Source: Oegoconia quadripuncta (Eukaryota; Arthropoda; Insecta; Lepidoptera; Autostichidae). From it: DNA of 64,000 nucleotides. Position numbers and translations under genes: made by a program. This document shows positions 46,501 through 58,500 of this stretch, one piece after another. The notes beneath the pieces are model-generated. The model saw only the letters and a list, made by a program, of their open reading frames with translations. It was not told the origin of the DNA and ran no database searches. Within the stretch, counting starts at the first letter, position 1; every line of letters starts with the position of its first letter. Location: the NCBI GenBank assembly GCA_949316235.1, contig OX438748.1, positions 3,971,001 to 4,035,000 on the forward strand. The letters are read 5' to 3'.

Positions 46501-49500
46501 ATATATAATAATTACCTAATATTGCTCTTCACAATAATAACATACCAAAATAAATAGAAAAGTGGTATATAAACATAAATACAAACAATAAAACCTAAAT
46601 AATTGTAACAAAAAATATGTAAATATGTAAAATATGTAAATGTAAGCCTAAGACTGTCATGTACTTTATAGTGCTCTCTCAAATTGCTTGTGTGTCACAT
46701 GATACTACTTAATGTACCTAACAGCTGTATGTATACATGAACCACTGTGATAATGCAATAAATACTTTGAGTTTGAGTTTGAGATTCTGATGCCGCCACT
46801 GAGTATTTTTTCTGAGAAATTACGAAGACCGCGGAGAATCTTATTAGACTAGTTTTTGTAAAGTAAAGTGGTGCACATAATTATAATTTAAGAGGAGATG
46901 CACTAACACCAACCAAAATAAGAATATCTTACAAAAATGTTCAAATACCTGAGACCAAAATCTGTTACCATGGATGACCGGAAATAATCGGAATAATCCT
47001 TTACGCCAGGTCCGCGCGGCCTTGGACAAGGATTAGTTTTGATTGTTTTTTGTTCAGTGAGAGAATGGAATGTCCGAGTTCGAGCACACATTCACGGTCA
47101 CACATCATAACTCTTGTAATTTTGCATGTGGTCCGTGGTGTGGGTTTGTTACATTAATTTCTCTAAATATTATGTTTAAATGAGTTTTGCAGTCACGTTT
47201 TTTCTTTATCGAGCTCAGCAAAATCAAACATCGTTGCAATAACGTACATATAAGATTATTTTATACAGGGTGAGTTTGAATTCGCGCCGCTCTTAATTAC
47301 AATCAATTTTCCCCAAGGAACCATTGTTGAATTGACGACCCATTGGTGTAGTGGATAGTGACCCTATCAGCGAAACCAACGGTTGCGGGTTCGAATCCCG
47401 CGACGTGTAAATGTTTGTGTGATGAATATGAACATTTATTCCTGAGTCATGGATGTTTATATAAATATTTATGTATGTTTATCCATTATCTAGTATCCGT
47501 AGTACAAGCTTTGCTTAGTTTGGGACTAGATGATTGGTGTAAGTGTCCGAAATATTTATTTATTTATTTAATTCGATCAAAAAAAATTCGATTACCCATA
47601 CAAAGTAAACCATTCTGAAACCACCTTTAGTATGGAAGTAAAACAATTTTCGATTGAATTCGGCTATGGTTGCTAGAGGAAAGTTGTTCGTAATTCGTGG
47701 AGTCACCAGTAAACTTGAATCACACTAATTAAATTTCTCCCTGTAGGTATATGTGGTCTTATACGTACCTATACCTAACTATTCCTCAATCAATTTCAAA
47801 AGGTTATTACCCTGTAGGCCAATGCTGCTGCTGTTCAGCTAAGGAATCTGAAATCCTATAATTCTGGGATCGTCAAGGGCAGGGTGAATAGGCATTTACT
47901 GAGATCGCGTGCTTCATCTTCACTTTCCTTCAGGCAAGTTGGAGCTCAAACGCGTATCCAAATATAAACGAGTTCTCGTGTAACTATCAAAAAGTATAGT
48001 TACTTAATGTAAATGAAATTGTGTATTTTTATGTTCTGAGGCTTACAAGTATTTATTTACATAAAAGAACGTAAAATGGCACAGTTTTAAAACAAAACCA
48101 GTCGACAATTAAAAAGGGAAATCTACATTCTCTATTGTGTAATATGAACGGAAAGGTAACCCGATTTAATGTAACTACGTAGCGAAATTCTGAAACCTGT
48201 GCTACGTACTGTGAAGATTTTAGCCAGACGATATCACTCCCTTTTGATTATTAAATAAAAATAAATCGCGCGGAGACCGCGTTATAAACTGATAAATGTC
48301 ACCAATGTTAATGTGAGTAGGACTATTAATAATACAGAAATCACGACAAACTTTATCAAATTATAGATTTATTGCTCCACCATCTTATTAGCGTTTTCAT
48401 TGAGAGAGTATATATTTTTTAATAATGAGCAACTGTAATTGGTCAGGAATCGTGCTGAAGGACTTGTTGAAACGAGATTACAGCTGCCCCCATTGCATGA
48501 CATCCTTTGTCGCGCGCGACGCGACGCGTGAGTGGGATAGTTGTACATTTAGTCCAAACGAATGAACAGGACAAATGTTATCTCGCGCGACATAAACGTT
48601 TATCGCGCCTGTCATGCTACTAGTGCAAGGCTAAGAAAGAAAGAAATTATTTATTTGCCAGAATACAGTTTACAAGGTCTAATAAGAAATTTAGGAATCA
48701 TGTATTCAATCTGCATGCAGATGTGCAAAATATGATTTGTGACACTTTACATAGCATCCTGATAATTTAAATATTCCTTCATATCATAGAGACTTTGCCT
48801 GAAGCCTTCTTATCTTTACTTCTCTAACTTTACTTCTCTAACTTAACAATCTGAGAAAATTAGGTCACATGATTGATCCAAGGTCAAATGATCATTACGT
48901 TCTTTAACTAAAGCTTTATGTCGCGCCGCGATTCTTTCTCATTCAACTTCTCGTCTCAAAGAAGGAAAAGGAGAATTTATTTCCACCAAATAGTTGAAAC
49001 TTGGCTCTAAATAATATTTATGATTTCTAGAGCACTTTGACCAAAATATTGGCTTTAGATGAATGTCCATCTATCTAAAGAGTTCCGTTGTGCTGCCCAT
49101 GATTTAGTATGAAGCTAAAATTATAAGCAACGGATAGACGGTATTATATTTCTCCATCTTTAGTTTGGAGGTTACTTTTTTAGAAATAATAAAAAACTTG
49201 TGGATTTTTTATAAAATATGCGAGTATATACACTGTGTAACGGTTAAGTGTAGTCATATTTTAAGGGCTTGTTCTACCCATCAATACGAACAACTTTTAC
49301 TATGGGGGCAACTTCGAAATCGCGAAAAAAAAATCAGCTGTTTCATACATTGCATCGGGAGGTTATTGAAATTTTCTATGGAACAGCTGATTTTTTTTTC
49401 GCGATTTCGAAGTTGCCCCCATAGTAAAAGTTGTTCGTATTGATGGGTAGAACAAGCCCTTAAAATATGACTACACTTAACCGTTACACCCTGTAGTATA

Positions 49501-52500
49501 AAAACGCAAATATCGACATCCAGTTACGTATCTGTTATCTAATCTGTGCATCAGTGACAATATTTGAAGGTACGGTAGTCTTTTGCGGTTCCCATCTTTC
49601 AATTCTTATCATTGCACACAGAACTACATGATCAGTTACGTTTTGATGCATAAATTATGTGCGCGTAAACGCATGTGAAAATCGACTTAGTTTACGCCTT
49701 CACTTCTATCGTAGAGCACGCTCCGTCATTCTTTCTTTCTTGGTCTATGATTCCATAAAACTTCCTTATTATTTTTACTATTAGCTTACAAACGAATAGT
49801 GTTGGAAAAGTTCCCATATAATGTAATTCACAGGCATTATTATATTAATAGTAGAATGTTTAGCAAGGGACTGCCAGTCTGAAGAGCTTTATGAGTATGA
49901 TACGAGATCTAGGTTAGCCTTTTTTTTAGGACATGGAGTGATTTCGTGGTTGTTCAGTCTCGCTCGAGTATAAAACGCTCTACACTAGCAGCATGACAGA
50001 CGCGATAAACGTTTATATTGCGCGAGATAACATTTGTCGCTCATGCGCTTGGACGAAATACATAACTATTCCACTCTCTCTCCTACGTCGCGCGCGACAA
50101 ACGATGGCATGATACTTTTTACTTCGAGTGCGAGAAAAGCAACCAAATATAAACGCACGCTTGCATACTGCGAGAAATAAGGTTTTCTTTTGCAACGATG
50201 TTAGTATAGAGGCATTTTCTTCTTTTCTTTCTACTATTGGCAGTCGTCACGATTTTCAGGCGACATTTATGCCAGTGACAAGACTCCACTTATTATAGGT
50301 AATATTCATAATTTTCATCTTCCGTTAATATTTTGGCGGCTGCTTGTGGGTATACGAAAGGTCAGTCATACACTTAAGTATGTTCACACTTCCCTTCACT
50401 TGTAGGTACACAATCATTGACTTTTGCACAATATTCTGCCCAGTTTACATATCAAAACTCGAAATATAAAAATTGCAGAAAATATTAACAATTTAATTAG
50501 GGTATTTAAAATCCAGAATATTTAACAGCATGTTATGTATTTTGCAATCGTCATTTTTACAATAACATGTATCACATCACACTCGGGGCTTCAAGACGAA
50601 TCTAACGATTAGTTGCATGACATAATCGTTCAAGCTGTTTAAGCTACAGGAGGTAATATAGAACTCTACATACTTAAATACCTACACATATACCAGAGAT
50701 ACTCCTTTCTGGGGCAGTCGGGAAATAACGCCACGTCACTCGCTGACTTCCCACCAAAAAGCCTTAATGTCAATAATAATAAAAAACTCAATAATAGATA
50801 AGGTTTTAAGTACAATTTACAAGCTTATTTAAAAAGAGCAACCCTGGAGTTTCTTGCTCGTTCTTCTCTGGGGAGACTGCCTAGTGAATGAGCGATAACT
50901 GTATGACATGACGATTTCAAATGTTATTCTTATAACTTACGAAATAAAATCATTTTTGATTTTGATTTTGATTTTGAATCTATGTGTATTATATAAATGT
51001 AGTTGGCAACTTGTAGAGTTCTAAAGAAAATTCTAAAGAAAACCTACATTAGTCCCTAGGGAGAAAAAGATACACTGAAGTCCCTTTACACAATTTTAGT
51101 AATTTTCGGATGAGAAGTAATAAATAATAAGCTATTTGAAAACGACTCTTAACTAGGTTGTTGTGGTCAATCATACAAACAAGGACATAGTGTTTAAAAC
51201 ACTGCAACTGTTTAACTCCATTAACAGAATGCAACTATGCTGCCGTTGTATTGCCGACGTTGTGGAGATGGAGACGCGTACGCGTGAGACATACCTCGGG
51301 TGATTTTATAAGAAACCGGTCTCCGATATTCGCTGAGTGACCTCGAGTAAGCAGTTCATTCAATAACACACGGATAGACAGGAATTCAGACTTTAATACA
51401 GTGCTGTTGCTACAAGACCTATGTGTCTGTATTTTTACATTATGAGTTTTTGAAGAGCTTCTGTGGTCGTCTGTATGTGTTTTTTATGCATGTATTCACC
51501 CATATTTGCGTTGATTATTTTTTTATTTGACAGAGACTACCATCAGCGTGATTCCAAACAAATTTGGTTAAGTACTACTGATGATCTACGTCGGCGATAG
51601 AGAATGGAATCTTACTGAAGCCGGTGGTTTTGCAAATTGTTGGCGGTTCAATTATTATAAGCTTTATTTGGAATACTAGCTTTCCGCGGTAGATTTTGAA
51701 GTTCCCCAAGTATAATAACTATTATATTGATGATAGAACGCTTCAAAAATGCGTGAATGAAAAACCTTACTTTCTTAATACCTTGCCTGTCTATATTAGA
51801 AATGAGCTCAAAAGGCAGATTCTCCAAACTACTAAAAAGTTCTTATCAGATAACCTGTAACTCCTATGTTTTAACCGCCTCCGTGGCTCAATGTAAACAA
51901 CACAAGGTTTACGAATCGGAGGTCGCGGGTTCGATCCCCAGCGGGGTACATGTTTAGTACTCGGTTTGGTTGGTTCTACAAAATTACACCATTCAATTAA
52001 ATATTTTTTTTTTTAATGAGAAAGTATGAGAGCCCTATGAATTCCGCACGTCGCATATCTATCTCCGGCCAAAGGTCTTGCGTTAGTTTTGAAAAAAAAA
52101 ATACAATACCATTACCTTCCAATTCCCTTAACCAATATGCCCTATTTTTTCCTTACGGTACAAAACTCATCCGGTGTAATACTGTGGTTTAAACAGCCTT
52201 GAATTGCATTTTTTTATAAAAGGTTGAATTTTTTTTACAAAATTCTATACGAATCTGAATCTGGCGATTCCTCGACAGATTCAAATGATCGAAAGGTTGG
52301 CTTCTATTTCGCTCAGAGGTTAAGTGTCGCTGTTCAAAGAGGAAACGCACTTAGCCTCTTAGGAAACCTCCGACTTCAGCAAGATCTGGGACCAATTTTT
52401 TATTTGTAAATGGGCCCTTTTTTATTTATAAATGCTATACCGCCTATACCCAGCTGGGTCGAGTCACGAGGTCTGTCTAGGGTCAAACAGAACACGGATC

Positions 52501-55500
52501 ACCACACCAACTTATTTATTGCATGAAACAGGTGGTATTGAGGATCGAAAGGGCCTTAAAACTAAAAAAATAACTCTTGAGATGTAAAAAAAATGATTAG
52601 AATAACGGTGCGACTGAGTTGAAATCTGAAAATTAATGTGCCAAAAAAAAAGGATTCGTCAGTTCATCAATCAGTCAATCAGTTTAAAATTTCGAATTTG
52701 AACTCCAATAACCCAAACCCACCGATTCCGAAAACCGCGAAAAAATTGATCTTATATCCAAAAATAATTAAATTGGTTCACAGCGATTCCCCTGCACAGA
52801 ATGAGATGTCGTGAGAGATATTTACCTCATACTAATAGAGTGCGTGCGTAACGAGTCCCTTAGAAGACAAATATTGGACGTTTCTATGCTATGGGCCGTG
52901 AATTTCTGTGGGCGCAACAGTGCTTTGGCGTTTCCGCTGTCGGATAAATTAGATACAGTAGGTTTAAACTTAATTATTATTAAATTCTTTATTGCACACA
53001 AAAATAAAATACAAAGAACATTTGTTCAGATTATTTAGTTAATATTGTTTCTCATTACATATAGTACTTATTAATATTTTGCAAACCTATGTGTTTCCTA
53101 TATAAACCTATATATGAATTCAATATGCACAACTTTCAGATGTACAGATTAGGTAATTATTTGTGCTAACCCACTTAATTACTCGTATTGAATTAGGTTT
53201 GCCTGGAAGAGATCACTGTTAGCGATAAGGCCGCCTAATTTGTAGTTTCTATAAGATATTTAAATGTACCTTAATTATTTAAACAATAAAGCGTATTTGA
53301 TTGATTGATTGATTTAACATAAATTATTTATTTGTTAATTGTACAATAGGCAGACATAGTCAATACTAGCTCTCAAAATTAAGTTAAAAAATAAAAAAAA
53401 TATATTTAAAAACAAACTATTATTAAAAAACATAACTAAAAATTAAAAAATAATTTTAACATTAGTCATACACGTATATGTCTATTTCGTATTTTAGGCG
53501 TACGTATAGATAGGTAAGTTCTAGATAGGTATAAAATTGTAGATCTTTGCAGATTTCCCAAATTCGACTATCTTACCATTTGCTATCATTGGATTCCATT
53601 TCCTACATCCCAGCTCCATCATCAGATCAGCTTCATGGTACCATAATATTGCATCGTCATAATACAAACATAAGAACATTGCAAAAAAGTTTTTAAAAAA
53701 TCTATCCCCTTCGAAGTTTTATTGTTTAGGTAATCCATTCAAACATTTCTTACATCTCTCAAATTAAAAAATAAAAGATTTGTATAGGTTTAAAAAGAAG
53801 ACGGGTATTGTTCAGTTACTTTTTACCCGTGGGAAAAGTATTGCAGTTTTTCAACTTCCGAGTCTTTTATTTAGACTTATCTTCGAATATTCTTTAGATG
53901 ACTGTTTTCGACTAGTGTGAAACAGTGAAACAATATATTCTTATTCATTAATTTAGCAATTTAGAAAAGCACAAGTGTGTACTCAAACATTGGTACAGTC
54001 GCAAAATAAAAGGTTCGTCAGATTTTAAATACTTTAATTTGACACTTAGCATGCACATGTTACCTTTCTAAACTAAGTAACACACACAAATGTTGCATAG
54101 AAAATTATGCTTAACTCTTTGACGACAGGGTTCATATTTAGCCGAAGTAGTGTTCTTGATTATGAATAGCTGAACTAAAACCTTTTTATTAGTTTGACCT
54201 GCCAGTGTTTTCGAATGTCAATTCAACAACTTGTCTACAAGCAAAAGTCAACTTCAAGATGCCGAACCTTTTCCTTCCGCGACTGTACATAATCTCGCAC
54301 TCCATAAATGCTATTATAATTTAATCAATTATCTCACTATAAAGCTTAATTAACCGTGACTTCATTATTTAAACACACCAATTAAAATTTGTATATCCAT
54401 ACATAAAGTCACGACCTTTATCCCAAATGGGGTGGCAGAGATATCCCAAACATAACCGTTTGGGTGTTCCAAACATGACAAGCTCAATGCTTGAAATAAC
54501 ATCCACCTTTCCAAATATATAGAACTGCACATGTGACAAGGGGTGAGCCCATCCATAGAAATTTTGTGATGTAAAGTCCCAATAGCCTTTTTTTGACACC
54601 CACGGGAAGATCTTTTTACATGCCTATACCACAAAGCAGATTCAATATTTCTCTAACATTTATATTATAATTTAATGGAATCACCAGCTCTACAGAACTG
54701 GAAAAGATGGCCAAACGATCGACTCTCATCGGCCCATTGGACCTGCTCCTTTATAAAACATGACAAATAGCTCTTTTCAGAACTAGTTAACCAGAAGTTC
54801 CTGTTGGATCTTCTGTCCATATCTCTAAAATTTATATCAAAATGTATCAATGTACCAATCTAAGGTAATCTGGGCAAATGCTATTAATAATGATAGTAAA
54901 ACAATAGATCATTTAAAGCGCTTGTTACTTTTGTAGGCTTATTCTCATTCCCACTGCATGAAACAGTAGAATGCCTTGGACCAAATGACGTCTAATGTAG
55001 GCATATCTTGATTGAACTGAATACACAATGATACAACAAATGCAGAATAGTTTTAGTGAATTCTAAAATAACTAAATCTTATGCGTACGTAAGTATATGC
55101 GCTTTATAATAAAATTCCGGTAGACATTCAAAATTTACCTTTAAATAAATTTAAAACTACCATTAAAAGGAAACTATGTGCAGAGGGCTATTACAAAATT
55201 CTGATTATTTGGATAATAAGAAAGCATGAACTTGAACCGTGCGGTCAGATATTCAGTCAATTATTTTTTCTTTATTTTGTGAATATTGCAAAAATATTTA
55301 TTTAAAAAGAGCAACCCTTAAGTTTCTTGCTTGTCTTTGTGAATGAGCGATAATTGTATCTTTCCAGGTGTTATATTATAACTTACGAATTAAACCTTTT
55401 TTTTGATTGATTCAAATGAACAACTGATAGAAGTGTATATATTATTTCGATATTTAACTGAAAGTTAGTTTTACATAAAAAATAATCGTTTTGTTTCAGC

Positions 55501-58500
55501 TGCACTCGTATATGTTTTGTTTACTTTATTTTGAATAATTCTTACAAAAAATGGGGTTTTCAGATTCCATCGCAGTCTCTTTGACAATATGACTCTTTTT
55601 TTGACGATGATTGAATCTGGTATAATGTACCGCTAGGGCAGTGTGATAATGTATGTTGTTAAATTATATAATGTATTTCTATTTGTGAGGACCTGCAATT
55701 GGCTTTCTGTTTCCTATAATAGTTTCCATTAGTGTTATTGCAGCTGTTGGTTTTCCGAATAAATAAAAACAAAAAAATATAAATCAAAAGATTGACGAAA
55801 TTTATATTAATCGACTAGTAGGTACTGTCTTCGACGAAGACGTGGTCGGGTTTGTTGTACGAATGACTACGCAGATTTTAGATAAAGTAAAATTGTCGCA
55901 TCTAACAAATCATCCCCGTCACAAGTTTTTCTTTATTTATTATTTCAATAAATTTACTATCGTCTTACTCGAATATATTTTAAGAGCTTTGTATTTAACT
56001 GGTACGGATCAAAACCTGCAAATAAGTACTCATATTACAAGATTTGAGGTGTTCTTTTGACAAATAATATCCAAAAAAACTATTTCTTCTCCGCGATTAT
56101 ATTGCTTTTCTAAATTTTTGGCTATATTTTAGACTGTGATAAATAAAATATCCCCAAAAAAGACCCAGACCCCAGAAAGCGGAGCAAACGTTTCAGGAAG
56201 TTTCCCAACCTACAACAAACATTATATTTCGTGCACTATGTGTTTGTTTACGAATGATATTTTCGGATTCATTACACTTGCATACAGCGTTGCAGCTACC
56301 GGCTCCATTTCAATTGCTGCTACGTTTTTTCCATTCAGATTTTTGTCATATTGTATTCTTCCCGCGTTTCCATCCACCTCATCCATAGATTAAAGCTCAT
56401 ATTTTTTACCTTTACAGTACAATCGTGTAATACAAAATAAATTTGTAATACTGTACACTGCATCGTTTCTCGGACAGTCACCTTCTACAAGCGTATTCAA
56501 CTCTAATGCATTACATATGTATATCTATCTACGATATTTATTTTCCCACCATCACAAGTTCGCCATGAATATTGGACGAGCTTGTGCACCTGGCTATTCC
56601 GCCATAGAAAACTCGTGGCTAGAAAACAAGTTTTTGCATAGACAAGATCTAGAATGTAATTAAATTTTAAAAAGGTTTTAGATTAGCAATGCTATTTTAT
56701 TGAAGCGTCGTTGATCCAAATTGCATAGCTCGTTTTATGTTAAATTGTAGTTTTGAAGAAAGGTCGTCCTGCCTTCTTAGAACTGCAATAATATGCAGTT
56801 TTTTTTCTGTGTTTTAGGTACATCATCATTAGATGTAATTAATACGAGTCTACTGCATTTATTTTATATAATATGTTTGGTTTTCAGAAGCGTTTAGTCT
56901 CTCTACACCAATCTTAAGAAATCGTTAATCGAGAAACTAAATATTTGGCCTTTACCTATGAAATTGGAGTTTTTTTTCTTCGTTAATCATAATGTACCAA
57001 CTCCTACGATTCTATAGCTATTTCTAAATTTGTTTTTTATTTGGAAAATCGAATATATTTTCAAGGTTTCACGTGAAATATTTTTTAATGTCTGAGCATC
57101 ACATAATAAAAAAAACTTGAACACAGCTCTTTTCATGAGCTTCCTATATTATTTCTTAGATTCGCAGAAACTTTTATAAAGCGGTTACTTTTAAAAATTA
57201 ACACTGTCTATATTTAATTTAATGTTATCCAATAATACACATAAACTTTAGCTAAATTCGGATTTGTCGTTCCCAAAAAAATTTCAAATTCAAATTTAAT
57301 ATGGAGAAAACAGTCTTAATAAAATTCTTCATACAAAACGCCAATTTCATAGGTAAGGACCTAATATTTACTTTAACAAGGAATTATCAAGGACGTTCTT
57401 TCTTCATCACTAAAATAAAATAATTATGACGGAGGTGATACCAAAAATCTAGATTTCATTAACAATTGGAAACATAATTGAGACTAATTTAAAACCTATA
57501 CTGCTAGGCAATAAAATATCTACCTAATGTCAGCTCTCCATTTCGATACCGTTGTAAGGTCATTGTTAATGTTAATCATTACAGCAGACATTCAAACCTG
57601 TTTGCAAATTTGACGCAAACTTGCCAACTGGAATTTTTAAATAAACTACTGTAGATTTTAAAGCTAGTTTAGTTAAACTAGTGCACTCAACGCAATGTGG
57701 TCAGACACAAATATAATCTGAAACGCGGAAGCAAACGCCGGTATTCTGTACTCGGCATTCGCAGTACCTATAGTTACTATAAACTATAACGTAAGACTTA
57801 CAGTTAACAGATGCCCTAGATTTGTGAAACCAGCCTTGTTTTAAACGAAAACTAAAATAAACTAACAAAGCCCGTGTATATTTTTAAAAGTTTTGAATGC
57901 AAATGAAGACGAACGGAGATCGTTAATAAGATAATAACCGGAAAGAACATATCAATGCTTCGACAGGGGATCTCCTGACGGTTGCTAATTTCTCTTAAAC
58001 TGAAAAACGATGTTGTATTTTTATGACGTTTCAAAAACTAAAGATAACAATAATGTTAGCGGCGCGTGCGAGCAAATTATAAACCGTTTGAACGCGGAAC
58101 ATTTTTTATCGGGCATTCACAAATAACCGCCAGTTGGAGACCGTTAACACCTGCCTGTAAACTATATCTACTTACTAATTTATTTTGATACACACAAAAC
58201 TCTTAAGCCAATAAAATTGGATAACTATAAACGAACTTTTCTAATAAAAGTGACCAAACATCCAAACTTAAACAGTCTGGAGAAGAACATCGTAAACGAC
58301 CGAGACAAGATACTCACAGACAAGAATTTAATAATACAGTTATGACTAACGAACTATACAATTAATTATACGAAAAACGCAAACACTGTAACGTACGCGG
58401 AGTCGGAAATTATATGTATTCTTAAAGTTATGGGTTGTGTAAGAGATAACTTGAAATGCGATAAGATTGTTTAAACGTAGAGCTTTCGTCATATCGGTAG

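Noticed and set aside
49165..49443. 92-codon ORF
   Set aside because: Mostly made of the two arms of the hairpin MITE at 49229-49495.
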